From JAFLBI01 sp964616465 (GTDB taxonomy: Bacteria > Bacteroidota > Bacteroidia > Chitinophagales > Chitinophagaceae), in the NCBI GenBank assembly GCA_964616465.1, contig CAZTTO010000005.1:62001-126000 (forward strand): a DNA stretch of 64,000 nt, written 5' to 3'. The position numbers and the translations under genes were made by a program. Below are positions 9,862 through 18,531 of the stretch, piece after piece (position 1 is the first letter of the stretch; every line of letters starts with the position of its first letter). The notes beneath the pieces are model-generated. The model saw nothing but the letters and a program-made list of their open reading frames with translations. It was not told the DNA's origin and did no database searches.

Positions 9862-12030
9862 CTATGTTCCTGCCAATTCAAAACTGAGTGTTCCTCCTTC
9901 AAGAATTTGTTTATGTTGTATGGAACTTATTGGAATCTCTTTTCCATTTAGTTTAACCTTTGATATGTAGCCATTCTTCACTTTTTTGTTTTTCACTTCA
10001 ATTTTCAGTTCTTTTCCATTTGGTAATTGTATTCTTGCAGATTCAATAAGCGGATAACCAAATATATATTCGCTCGAAGCAGGATTCATGGGATACATAC
10101 CCAATGAAGTCCATATATACCAAGCACTCATTTGACCGCAATCGTCATTTCCAATTAAACCATCTGGTCCAGTTTTATACATGCTATCAGCAACAACTCT
10201 TAACCAATGAGCCGCTTTTTTAGGATAGCCTAAAGCGGTATACATGTAAATAATATGATGACTAGGCTCATTTCCATGAGCATACTGTCCAATAAGTCCA
10301 GTTACATCTGCGGATACATTTTCACCTTTTAACACAGAGGGTGCAGAAAAAAGTTCATCTAATTTATTTACTAGCTTCTCTTTTCCACCATGCAGTTTTG
10401 CAAAACCTTCTAAGTCATGCGGAACAAAAAAACTGTGTTGCCAGGCAGTTCCTTCTATATACTGTCCTTCAAATCCATGCTCACTGTGCAACGGATCAAA
10501 TGGTTCAATAAAGTTACCATTTGAATTTTTTCCTCTAAAAAAACCTGAGTTTGAATCAAACAGTAATTGATATCCGGCAGCCCTACGCATAAATGCAGCA
10601 TAATCTTCCTCTTTGCCCAACATCTTCGCTACTTGTGCAATGCACCAATCGTCATACGCATATTCTAAAGTCATTGTAACACTCCAGCCATGTTTGTCCT
10701 GAGGTACATAACCATATTGAATATACTCTTGTGTACCTCTTTGGTTCTGATTGGCACTTTTTTTCATTGCGTCAAATGCCTTATAGTAATCAAATCCCTG
10801 TATTCCTTTCAACATAGCATCTGCTAAAATGGGAATAGTATGATAGCCCGTCATTGTATTTGCTTCCCAAGTACTAATATCCCAAACAGGTAAGAGACCA
10901 TTATCGTCGTAAAATTGTAACATGCTATTAAGCATATCTGGCAAACGATTTGTTTGTGTTATTGTGAAAAGCGGATGTAGTGCCCTAAAAACATCCCACT
11001 GACTAAAGATGGTGTACTTATCTTTTCCGAGATTGAAAGATTTAATTTGGTTGTTGTGTGTCTGGTATTGTTGATCTCTATCGCTGCTTATAACGGGTGC
11101 AAGACATGTTCTATAGAGAGCTGTGTAAAACAGGGTATCTCTATATGCTTCGGTGTGATAGACATCTATTTTTTGCAATTCTTTTTCCCAAAGTTCATCT
11201 GCTTCAGTACGAACCATTTCAAAGTTTCTACCAATTTCAGTATTCAATTCTTCAAGTGCTTTCTTTGTGCTAACTGTACTTAAGCTCACACGCATTTCTA
11301 CAACTGAGTTGGTATTGAAGTGTAAAACAGCTTTTACTTCTTTGCCAATTGCTTTACTATTAGTGCGAATAGAATCCTGAATAAATTGTATTTGCTGAAT
11401 CGATTGATTGGTTCTTGCAGCAAAGAATACTTTTTGTCCTTTTGCCCATCCAGTACTAAATCGATAACCAATAATGGTTGAATCATCTAACTGTTCCAGC
11501 ATTCCGTCAGTAGGCGTATCCCAATTTATTCTAAAGCCCATATCAAATCTTAACCATCCTTCCTTGCTGGGAAATTGATAGCGGTGATATCCTGTTCTTT
11601 TTGATGCTGTTAATTCTGCTGTTACACCATTGTTTAGTTTTACACTATAATAACCAGGTTGAGCAGATTCATTTTGGTGTGAGAATGGAATTTTTATTTT
11701 TTCTTCTCTTATCTGATTGGTATCTGATAAAGGAAGGACTGAAATATCGCACCAGTCGCCAATACCTGTTCCACTTAAATGCATATGGCTAAATCCTGCA
11801 ATGGTTTTACTACTGTAGTGATAGCCGCTGCACCAATCCCATCCTTCATCACCGTTATCTGGACTCAATTGTACCATTCCAAAGGGAACAGTGGCACCAG
11901 GGTATACATGTCCATGTCCACCTGTTCCCAAAAATGGGTCAACTAAACCTGTGAGTTTCCTTTTTTTTTCTTGGCAGGCGGTCAGCAGAAAAAGACTCAT
12001 CCCAATATTCAAAATTGTTTGTATACGCAT
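9862..12030 (-). CDS. GH92 family alpha-mannosidase, lipoprotein
   Basis: A 722-residue protein with a lipobox (FLLTAC). The family 92 hallmarks are clear: VDPFLGTGGHGHVYPGA at the start of the mature part, VPFGMVQLSPDNG, the GFSHMHLSGTG segment, and near the end GNDDCGQMSAWYIWTSLGMYP, which carries catalytic and calcium-binding residues of the (alpha/alpha)6 domain. GH92 enzymes are calcium-dependent exo-acting alpha-mannosidases that trim N-glycans and fungal mannans. Length matches the family norm. It sits between a GHL10 gene and a GH20-like gene on the same strand; mannose plus hexosamine removal would suit N-glycan-like substrates, which is an inference from context. Confidence 0.93.
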   Translation of the reverse strand: MRIQTILNIGMSLFLLTACQEKKRKLTGLVDPFLGTGGHGHVYPGATVPFGMVQLSPDNGDEGWDWCSGYHYSSKTIAGFSHMHLSGTGIGDWCDISVLPLSDTNQIREEKIKIPFSHQNESAQPGYYSVKLNNGVTAELTASKRTGYHRYQFPSKEGWLRFDMGFRINWDTPTDGMLEQLDDSTIIGYRFSTGWAKGQKVFFAARTNQSIQQIQFIQDSIRTNSKAIGKEVKAVLHFNTNSVVEMRVSLSTVSTKKALEELNTEIGRNFEMVRTEADELWEKELQKIDVYHTEAYRDTLFYTALYRTCLAPVISSDRDQQYQTHNNQIKSFNLGKDKYTIFSQWDVFRALHPLFTITQTNRLPDMLNSMLQFYDDNGLLPVWDISTWEANTMTGYHTIPILADAMLKGIQGFDYYKAFDAMKKSANQNQRGTQEYIQYGYVPQDKHGWSVTMTLEYAYDDWCIAQVAKMLGKEEDYAAFMRRAAGYQLLFDSNSGFFRGKNSNGNFIEPFDPLHSEHGFEGQYIEGTAWQHSFFVPHDLEGFAKLHGGKEKLVNKLDELFSAPSVLKGENVSADVTGLIGQYAHGNEPSHHIIYMYTALGYPKKAAHWLRVVADSMYKTGPDGLIGNDDCGQMSAWYIWTSLGMYPMNPASSEYIFGYPLIESARIQLPNGKELKIEVKNKKVKNGYISKVKLNGKEIPISSIQHKQILEGGTLSFELAGT

Positions 12031-12085
12031 GAAGAATGAATTGCAAAATTTGAAACAAAGAAATTAGTGAGAATGAAATTACAAT

Positions 12086-13243
12086 TTATCGTATGAAGGG
12101 GTATTGTCCTTGGAACCAACTACTTCTAGTTGGAAGTCCTTCATAGAAAAAGTAAACTTCACCTTTAAATCCAGCACGACGATTTTCAGTGATCATTTGA
12201 CTCAAAAATCCTTCAGTTGCTATATATGTTCCAGATCTCAGCAATACACCTGGATATAATGGAATATTGCTGTTTCTGTGAAACGACTTTTGTTGGTTTA
12301 TAGTTGCACTATAAGCACCAATATCATACCTGTAGCACTGAGGAATGATAGCATCAACCCATGCGCTATCTACCCATGTTGGCCAGTCCTGCAGATATTC
12401 GTTTAATCCCCATGGAAAAGGACTTGGACTGATAGTAAACATGACATTTGGCTTAATGCTTTTTACTTCGTTGCGTAAGCGTTTACAAAACGCATTAAGT
12501 TTTCTTGCTCTCCATTGCAGCCATCCTGCATCTGTAATATTACCAGGCGGGTCCGCACCACCATTTTCTGCTCTGTACAATCCAAGTGTGTAGTTATCAT
12601 ATCCTGCACTTGAAGGAAGCGCAGGTAATCTATCATCACCCTGCACTCCGTCTATATTATATCTAGTAGTTACTTCTTTAAACAAGTCAATCATGAATTG
12701 CTGTACTTCTGGATGGAAAGCATTCAGCCAGTCAAAACCATTTTTAATAGTGAGGTTACCTCCAGCGTCGCGCGCAGCCCAATGAGGTTTTGCGGCAATA
12801 ATAGGTCCGCCGTTGGCAGAAAATGAAGATGCAAATCCGTATTCAAACCAGGCATGTACTTTAATTCCAGCTGCATGCCCTTCTTCTATCATTTCTCTCA
12901 ATGGGTCTCTTCCTGCAAATCTTTCCAAAATTGATACACCAATTAAGTTGCGCATGACATCACTTGGATACATGGTTCTTGCATTATTATAAACCACAAC
13001 GAAAATATGGTTGATATTTGCGGTCTTACATGCTTGTACTGCTGTACGAATATTATCGCGACTATCCAATACTGTACTTGCAGTGGTTGTAATCCAAATT
13101 CCCCTCATGGCGTTTACATCCCAAACAGGTGTTGGCGTTGTGGGAGGTGTTGGATTGGTTGTAGGAGGCTCAGATGTTTTTTTTGAGCAAGCGCATAATA
13201 AAAGGGAGGTAATAATACAAGATGCGAAGATGGCAATACGCAT
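12086..13243 (-). CDS. GHL10 (DUF187) family glycosyl hydrolase-like lipoprotein, copy 1
   Basis: A 385-residue lipoprotein starting MRIAIFASCIITSLLLCAC, followed by a Pro/Thr-rich linker (TTNPTPPTTPTP) and a GHL10 TIM-barrel domain. Recognisable segments are MRGIWITTTAS, GIKVHAWFEYGF, KNGFDWLNAFHPEVQQF, and IDGVQGDDRLP with candidate acidic catalytic residues. The E. coli member DigH (YddW) cleaves peptidoglycan glycan strands lacking peptides, so an amino-sugar polymer is a plausible substrate. The frame is open to 13345, but a TAnnTTTG promoter element at 13261-13268 and the lipoprotein signal favour the ATG at 13243. A paralogue lies at 14652-15728 on the other strand. Confidence 0.85.
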   Translation of the reverse strand: MRIAIFASCIITSLLLCACSKKTSEPPTTNPTPPTTPTPVWDVNAMRGIWITTTASTVLDSRDNIRTAVQACKTANINHIFVVVYNNARTMYPSDVMRNLIGVSILERFAGRDPLREMIEEGHAAGIKVHAWFEYGFASSFSANGGPIIAAKPHWAARDAGGNLTIKNGFDWLNAFHPEVQQFMIDLFKEVTTRYNIDGVQGDDRLPALPSSAGYDNYTLGLYRAENGGADPPGNITDAGWLQWRARKLNAFCKRLRNEVKSIKPNVMFTISPSPFPWGLNEYLQDWPTWVDSAWVDAIIPQCYRYDIGAYSATINQQKSFHRNSNIPLYPGVLLRSGTYIATEGFLSQMITENRRAGFKGEVYFFYEGLPTRSSWFQGQYPFIR

Positions 13244-13260
13244 GGCAAGAATGTTTGAAA

Positions 13261-13268
13261 CAAACTTA
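13261..13268 (-). promoter_or_regulatory. Candidate -7 promoter element for the minus-strand hydrolase genes
   Basis: Read on the minus strand the bases are TAAGTTTG, a full match to the Bacteroidota -7 consensus TAnnTTTG, 17 bases ahead of the GHL10 start codon at 13243. No good -33 TTTG is visible at the ideal distance. Its position supports the shorter GHL10 start. Confidence 0.4.
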
Positions 13269-13339
13269 CTTAAAAAATATCTTGAATTTCGAAAGTTTTT
13301 AAAATATTTAATTAACTTCCCTCCACAAAACACAAACGA

Positions 13340-14641
13340 TTGCAAAAAGATTCAATTTATCAAAAACGTATATCCCCTTTGTTTTGGATTCCGAGTACTT
13401 GGTTTGCTATGGGTCTGCCTAACTTGGTACTCGGAGGAACAGTTTTGGCATTACTTTATAAGAGCCAAGGATTGAGTGACGCACAGGTGGCATTTTGGAC
13501 AGGCATTCTTATCCTTCCCTGGAGTTTTAAACCCATTTGGGGGCCATTTATGGAGTTGTATCGGTCTAAAAGGTTTTTCATTTATATTTCTCAAATAAGT
13601 TGTGGGCTATTATTTTTCATGGCTGTGCTATCACTCTACAGCTCTTCCTTTTTTAATGTGTCTGTAGTTTTATTTTTTCTGATTGCTTTTTTTGGCGCTA
13701 CGCAAGATATAGCTGCCGACGGCATGTATTTACAGCAGTTAAATCCTAAGCAACAAGCTACATTTGTGGGTTGGCAAGGCACATTTTATAACCTCGCTAA
13801 GCTTTTCTCAAATGGTGGTATGGTATTTTTAGCAGGTGCACTCATTCCCATTTGGGGCGATCAAAAAGCATGGGCAGTGGTACTGGCTGTATATGGATTG
13901 GTTATGCTTTTGGTAGGTATTTATAGTTATAAAATATTGCCCAAAGATCCAGGGCAAGTAACCCAACAATCGGCTACAGAAGTTTGGGCAACTTTGAAAG
14001 ATGTGTTGTTGAGTTTCTTTCAGAAAAAACACATTTGGGCGGGTATTCTTTTTATCATCTTGTATCGTTTTGCAGAAGGCCAGGCAATCAAGATTATGCC
14101 TTTGTTTATGAAAGCAGAAAGAGCAGCAGGTGGATTGGGTTTATCGGAATCGACACTTGGATTGCTTACAGGAGTATATGGAACAATTGCTTTTGTGTTG
14201 GGTTCATTATTGGCAGGATATTATGTTGCTAAAAAGGGTTTAAACAGAAGTTCATTAATGATTTTGTGCGCTTTTTTTAATCTTCCTTTTGCAGCATATG
14301 CATATCTAGCCTACTCACAAACTGAAAGCTTATGGTTGATTGGATCTGCAATAACGGTTGAGCATTTTGGATATGGATTTGGCTTCATTGGTATTATCCT
14401 ATTTATCATGCAACAAATTGCTCCGGGTAAATACCAAATGGCACATTATGCTTTTGGAAGTGCTATCACTTATTTCGGATATACTATTGCAAGTATGATC
14501 AGTGGTGTCATTAGCGATTCAATGGGTTATCAAAGTTTTTTCATGTGGGTTTTATTGGCAACCATTCCTGCTTTTGTGGTTACATGGTTGGTTCCTTTAA
14601 AGTCAATTGAAAATTCAAATGGACAATTAGTAGATGCATAA
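13340..14641 (+). CDS. MFS transporter, AmpG-like
   Basis: A 433-residue protein with about 12 transmembrane segments. The first helix carries WFAMGLPNLVLGGTVLALLYKSQGLS and is followed by ILPWSFKPIWGPFMELY, the pattern of the AmpG-like branch of the major facilitator superfamily; FFGATQDIAADGMYLQQL is also typical (AmpG has TQDIAxDA). AmpG itself imports anhydro-muropeptides for cell-wall recycling. The only usable start upstream of the first helix is TTG at 13340; a stop codon at 13313-13315 closes the frame and the first ATG would remove most of helix 1. Divergent from GHL10 copy 1 and followed closely by GHL10 copy 2 and a NAGPA gene, it is likely the inner-membrane importer of this locus. 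Confidence 0.8.
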   Translation: MQKDSIYQKRISPLFWIPSTWFAMGLPNLVLGGTVLALLYKSQGLSDAQVAFWTGILILPWSFKPIWGPFMELYRSKRFFIYISQISCGLLFFMAVLSLYSSSFFNVSVVLFFLIAFFGATQDIAADGMYLQQLNPKQQATFVGWQGTFYNLAKLFSNGGMVFLAGALIPIWGDQKAWAVVLAVYGLVMLLVGIYSYKILPKDPGQVTQQSATEVWATLKDVLLSFFQKKHIWAGILFIILYRFAEGQAIKIMPLFMKAERAAGGLGLSESTLGLLTGVYGTIAFVLGSLLAGYYVAKKGLNRSSLMILCAFFNLPFAAYAYLAYSQTESLWLIGSAITVEHFGYGFGFIGIILFIMQQIAPGKYQMAHYAFGSAITYFGYTIASMISGVISDSMGYQSFFMWVLLATIPAFVVTWLVPLKSIENSNGQLVDA

Positions 14642-14651
14642 ATTTTTTGTT

Positions 14652-15728
14652 ATGAAGGTTAGATTATTTTTTTTATCGGCTGCTTTTTTACTTTTCTATG
14701 TACATAGTTTTTCACAAAAGCCTATTCGTGGTGTGTGGATTACTAATGTTGCCAGCGAAGCCTTGCGTGGACCAGCAAAAGTGAAGGAGACGGTTGACTT
14801 GTGCAAACAAAAAGGAATTAATAATCTGTTTGTGGTGGTTTGGAATAAAGGAAAAACAATGTATCCTAGTGAGGTTGTCAAGCAATATATTGGTGTTGAA
14901 CAAGATCCTATTTATGGTGGATTTGATCCAATTCGTGCAATTGTAGAAGAGGGGCATAAGCAAGGATTGAAAGTGCATGCTTGGTTTGAATTTGGTTTTT
15001 CATACGATTACCGCGATTCAACTGGTCTGTGGATGAAAAAATATCCGCATTGGGCTAGTAGAGATGTGAAAGGTAATCTCTTACAAAAAAATGGTTTCTT
15101 TTGGTGGAATGCATTTCATCCCGAAGTGCAACAGTTTATGAAGGAGCTGGTATTAGAAGTTGTGAAGAAATATGAAGTAGATGGAGTGCAAGGAGATGAT
15201 CGATTGCCTGCTATGCCGGCAGAAGGCGGATACGATTCATTTACAAGATCATTATATCAACAACAAACAGGCAAAGAAGTGCCTGCACAATTCAATGAAC
15301 CTCATTTTTTGCAATGGAAAGCAGATGGACTAAGTGCTTTTGGCAAGGATTTATACAAGTCGGTTAAATCTGTTCGACGTTCTTGTCAGGTGAGTTGGGC
15401 ACCAAGTATTTATCCATGGAGCAAAGAACAATACTTGCAAGATTGGCCTGCCTGGGTAAAAGGTAAGTATGCCGATTTTGTAATGCCTCAATTGTATCGT
15501 TATAGTTTGGAAGCTTATGAAAAAGTATTACAAGAATTAAATACACAAGTTAAGCCAAAGGACAAAAAGAAAGTATTTCCAGGGGTATTAACATCTTTAG
15601 GTGATGGCTATAGAGTGAAGCCCGATATGTTGCAAAAAATGATTGCACTCAACAGACAGTACGGATTTAATGGTGAGTGCTTCTTTTATTTTGAAACCCT
15701 GCGCGAAGCGCATTCAATTTATGAATAA
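14652..15728 (+). CDS. GHL10 (DUF187) family secreted glycosyl hydrolase-like protein, copy 2
   Basis: A 358-residue GHL10 protein with signal peptide MKVRLFFLSAAFLLFYVHSFSQ and no lipobox, so probably periplasmic or secreted. Its core parallels copy 1 at 12086-13243: RGVWITNVAS, GLKVHAWFEFGF, KNGFFWWNAFHPEVQQF, VDGVQGDDRLPAMP and QDWPAWV. An ATG at 14634 would overlap the MFS gene by eight bases but places six residues before a clean signal peptide; 14652 is preferred and leaves a 10-base gap. The downstream NAGPA gene overlaps its stop by one base, so transporter, GHL10 and NAGPA form a tight operon. Substrate is inferred to be an amino-sugar glycan by analogy with DigH. Confidence 0.85.
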   Translation: MKVRLFFLSAAFLLFYVHSFSQKPIRGVWITNVASEALRGPAKVKETVDLCKQKGINNLFVVVWNKGKTMYPSEVVKQYIGVEQDPIYGGFDPIRAIVEEGHKQGLKVHAWFEFGFSYDYRDSTGLWMKKYPHWASRDVKGNLLQKNGFFWWNAFHPEVQQFMKELVLEVVKKYEVDGVQGDDRLPAMPAEGGYDSFTRSLYQQQTGKEVPAQFNEPHFLQWKADGLSAFGKDLYKSVKSVRRSCQVSWAPSIYPWSKEQYLQDWPAWVKGKYADFVMPQLYRYSLEAYEKVLQELNTQVKPKDKKKVFPGVLTSLGDGYRVKPDMLQKMIALNRQYGFNGECFFYFETLREAHSIYE

Positions 15729-16741
15729 TGATTCGTTCATTTCTTATTCTTATTTTATTTGGTATCGTAGCATGCAGTAAAAAAGAATCTGCACCAACTA
15801 TTCCTCCTGTTCCAGCGCCTCCTGCTCCAGCACCAGCAACTTCTTTAATTCCCTTACCTGCAGGTTGGCGAGTAGCGTCTGCTTATAATACCACCTTTCC
15901 TCAAGGAATTCAGTTGTATCAGTTTGATAGTATTTTCAATGGACAAACAGTAAGAGCATTTTGTTTGGTGTATGATAGTCGAAATTCAAATTTTGAATTT
16001 AAACCTGTTTTAGCGACTACCGCTAAAACTGTTTCTGCTTTTGTTAGAGATGAACCTGGGCAAGTTTATGCTGGAATCAATGCTGGTTTTTTTGGAGCTC
16101 CAAATCAGTCATTTAGTTTGATACAATACAGCGGTGCTATTTTATCGGCCAATATTAAGTCTGTCACACGATCTTTTAACGGAAATAATGTGCCTTATTT
16201 TCCTACACGTGCAGCATTTGGTTTAAGTTCAACAGGTGTACCACAGGTTGCTTGGATTTATCATGTAGGATCAGGAAATGATTTGATTTATAGTTATCCT
16301 TCACCTAGCCCTAATGCACTGGGATCGGCACCGCAAGCTCAACCATCCGCAAGTTTTCCAGTAGGTGGCAGTATTTGGACTACTACAAGCGCAGTTGGAG
16401 GTTCTCCTATGTTAATTAGAAATGGAATTGTTCAAATTACAGATACAGAAGAGTTAATAGCAATTGATAATAATGCTAATAGACCTCGTTCAGCTCTTGG
16501 CTTTAATAATAATGGAATGATTTTATTGGTAGCCATTGAAGGAGATAACCTACCAAACTATCCAGGTGCATCTTTATCAACCACAGCTGCTATGATGCTA
16601 TCACTAGGTTGTCAGGGTGCTATTAACTTAGATGGAGGTGGTTCTACTGCAATGATTGTAAATAATACAAGTACTGTTAGAGCCGGAGGAACTGGCACTG
16701 AACGAGCTGTAATGAGTGCTTTGTTGATTAAAAGGAAGTAG
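15728..16741 (+). CDS. NAGPA-domain phosphodiester glycosidase lipoprotein
   Basis: A 337-residue lipoprotein (ILFGIVACSKK) with a Pro/Ala-rich linker (about residues 24-40) and a phosphodiester glycosidase (NAGPA, DUF2233) domain. Diagnostic segments are VYAGINAGFF, AVGGSPMLIRNG, RPRSALGFNNNGMILLVAIEG and, near the end, GCQGAINLDGGGSTAMIV. The human relative removes GlcNAc from the mannose-6-phosphate signal; bacterial members are thought to cleave sugar-phosphodiester or exo-glycosidic linkages in cell-wall glycans. It starts within the stop codon of GHL10 copy 2 (TAATG). The combination with an AmpG-like importer and GHL10 hydrolases points to breakdown of an amino-sugar polymer; the precise bond is not deducible. 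Confidence 0.88.
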   Translation: MIRSFLILILFGIVACSKKESAPTIPPVPAPPAPAPATSLIPLPAGWRVASAYNTTFPQGIQLYQFDSIFNGQTVRAFCLVYDSRNSNFEFKPVLATTAKTVSAFVRDEPGQVYAGINAGFFGAPNQSFSLIQYSGAILSANIKSVTRSFNGNNVPYFPTRAAFGLSSTGVPQVAWIYHVGSGNDLIYSYPSPSPNALGSAPQAQPSASFPVGGSIWTTTSAVGGSPMLIRNGIVQITDTEELIAIDNNANRPRSALGFNNNGMILLVAIEGDNLPNYPGASLSTTAAMMLSLGCQGAINLDGGGSTAMIVNNTSTVRAGGTGTERAVMSALLIKRK

Positions 16742-16777
16742 TTGTTATTGAATTTACATTAGTTATTTCAGTCATTT

Positions 16778-18094
16778 TTAGTCTTTAACTACTCTTATAG
16801 AATTTCCTTGCATTGAATGGAAGCCGCTAAACTCATTAGTATAAACAATATTTAATTTAATACCCTCTTGCAGATTAATTAGAAATGAACCTATAAGGTC
16901 AGAATTTTTATTTTTGAACCACCATTCTGCTGCTTTTGGAAATAAATTTTCTTCTTCGTTAAATCCCAGGATTTTACTGTAAGAACCGCTGGGTATGGCG
17001 GAAAAGCCTGTTTCATTGGTGCCTGGTTTTAGCCAATACTTAACCCAATCTCTATTAGATATATATTTTTTCTTGACATCTTTTACTCTTAGTTTCCTAG
17101 CATATTCTCTTAATTCTTCTTTTTTTTCTTCAGCTATTATGCTATATGTAAAAACCGCTTCGTCTTTAAAATAATTGTTTAATATTTTATTCCATTCTAA
17201 TTGATTTGGAATGTGCCAACCTTTGGGAGCAATACCTCTTTTATCTTGTAAAGCATATAAATTATAGATTTTACCAAATCGATGTTCATTCATTTCATTA
17301 AACATATAATAACACCAGACAGGTTCACCCTTTTCTGTAGCTGATATCCATTCTTCTTCATTTTTTGCTTGTTTAATTTTGTCGCCATTTTGGAAATGGT
17401 CAACATTTAAATTTTTGCTAGACCAAATTTGCTCCCCAATTTTTACTTGATCTATTATGCCTATAAGTTCTTTAGGATCTTTTGTCCATGTATTTTTGAA
17501 TGATTTCTCTATCCATTTTTTATATTCATTGAAAACGGGATAAAATAGTGATTTGCTTCTGCTTTTAAATGACTTCGCTTGGCTTCTTGTAAGCATAAGA
17601 AGAGGAACATCCTCAATAAAGTCAGGAAGAATTATTTTAAGTTCAAAGCGGTATTGCTCACAATCTTCCCAATAAATTCCCACATCAGCTATCAAAAAAT
17701 TTCCATATTTTTTATATAGATCCTCTCTTGAAATTTTACCGCCTAAATCTGTTTCGGTTATAACATGTTTAAATCCGCCAGAATTCCATAGCATTTGTTT
17801 AACGGCATCTCGGAAAACTTCTTCTTTAAAGTTTCCTTTTCTGATAGTCGATGTTGTTTCCAAATTGCCACATGCACTTTCTGGTCCATCCATAATTACT
17901 TCCACATGTCTAAGGAATAGACAATTTTTATAGTCATTTAATTTCACCTCCCTCATTACTTCAATTTCGTATGATAATATTTTCTGGCTAGTAGGAAACA
18001 ATCCGTTTTTGGACGGGGCAATTGGAATCAAATCGTTACCAATCAATTCAGTTGTGGATACTACAATTAGCGCTATGAGTAAAATCTTTTTCAT
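16778..18094 (-). CDS. Exported protein with C-terminal FISUMP domain
   Basis: A 438-residue protein with signal peptide MKKILLIALIVVSTTELIGN. The first ~200 residues (with SACGNLETTS and a Lys-rich helical stretch) match nothing I recognise. The second half fits the Fibrobacter succinogenes major paralogous (FISUMP) domain: VKIGEQIWSSKNLNVDHFQNG, then GKIYNLYALQDKRGIAPKGW, HIPNQLEW, GFSAIPSGSY and the ending GNSIRVVKD. FISUMP domains are common in extracellular proteins of Bacteroidota and Fibrobacteres and their role is unknown. It faces the NAGPA gene tail to tail and is divergent from arsR; no functional link to either is evident. Confidence 0.7.
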   Translation of the reverse strand: MKKILLIALIVVSTTELIGNDLIPIAPSKNGLFPTSQKILSYEIEVMREVKLNDYKNCLFLRHVEVIMDGPESACGNLETTSTIRKGNFKEEVFRDAVKQMLWNSGGFKHVITETDLGGKISREDLYKKYGNFLIADVGIYWEDCEQYRFELKIILPDFIEDVPLLMLTRSQAKSFKSRSKSLFYPVFNEYKKWIEKSFKNTWTKDPKELIGIIDQVKIGEQIWSSKNLNVDHFQNGDKIKQAKNEEEWISATEKGEPVWCYYMFNEMNEHRFGKIYNLYALQDKRGIAPKGWHIPNQLEWNKILNNYFKDEAVFTYSIIAEEKKEELREYARKLRVKDVKKKYISNRDWVKYWLKPGTNETGFSAIPSGSYSKILGFNEEENLFPKAAEWWFKNKNSDLIGSFLINLQEGIKLNIVYTNEFSGFHSMQGNSIRVVKD

Positions 18095-18150
18095 TGTGCT
18101 CTAAGTTATTAAAATGCTAACAATTTTCTTTTTACGTCTTTTGTAATTCA

Positions 18151-18174
18151 ATTAATCGTAATTTTACGATTAAT
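18151..18174. promoter_or_regulatory. Palindromic ArsR-type operator directly before arsR
   Basis: ATTAATCGTAA is followed after two T residues by its exact reverse complement TTACGATTAAT, giving a perfect 11-bp inverted repeat whose last base touches the arsR ATG. ArsR/SmtB repressors bind such AT-rich palindromes and release them on metalloid binding. A TTTG at 18140-18143 and TAATTTTA at 18159-18166 could be the overlapping promoter. Confidence 0.75.
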
Positions 18175-18507
18175 ATGGGAGCTACTAAATCTATATCATA
18201 CAGTCAGTCAACTCTTCAAATTGCTAAATACGCAAAAGCATTAGGCCACCCTGCGCGGATTGCCATATTGCAGTTGTTAATAAAAAAGCAAGCTTGTGTA
18301 TGTGGAGATTTGGTGGATGAATTACCACTTTCACAATCGACTGTATCACAACATCTGAAGGAGTTGAAAAATGCAGGAATCATACAAGGTACCATTGAGG
18401 GGCCTTCTGTTTGTTATTGTATTAACCCAAGAGAATGGGAGAAAATAAAAAAGTATCTGTTCCAATTTATAAATCAGCCAATTTTTTGCGGAACGGACTG
18501 CTGCTAA
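18175..18507 (+). CDS. arsR: ArsR/SmtB-family arsenic-responsive repressor
   Basis: A 110-residue winged-helix repressor. The segment AKYAKALGHPARIAILQLL is the ArsR family N-terminus, and the recognition region is LPLSQSTVSQHLKELKNAGIIQGTIEGPSVCYCINP. Metalloid-binding cysteines are suggested by QACVCGDL in helix 3 and by the C-terminal CGTDCC. As known for the family, As(III) binding would release it from DNA. It lies first in the run arsR-arsM-acr3-arsC, directly behind a perfect palindrome, so it very probably represses its own operon. Confidence 0.93.
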   Translation: MGATKSISYSQSTLQIAKYAKALGHPARIAILQLLIKKQACVCGDLVDELPLSQSTVSQHLKELKNAGIIQGTIEGPSVCYCINPREWEKIKKYLFQFINQPIFCGTDCC

Positions 18508-18531
18508 ACATAAAACCTTAAAACAAGTTAT

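Noticed and set aside
13011..13475. 154-aa plus-strand ORF overlapping GHL10 copy 1 and the MFS start
   Set aside because: It is out of frame with both real genes and covers the divergent promoter area.
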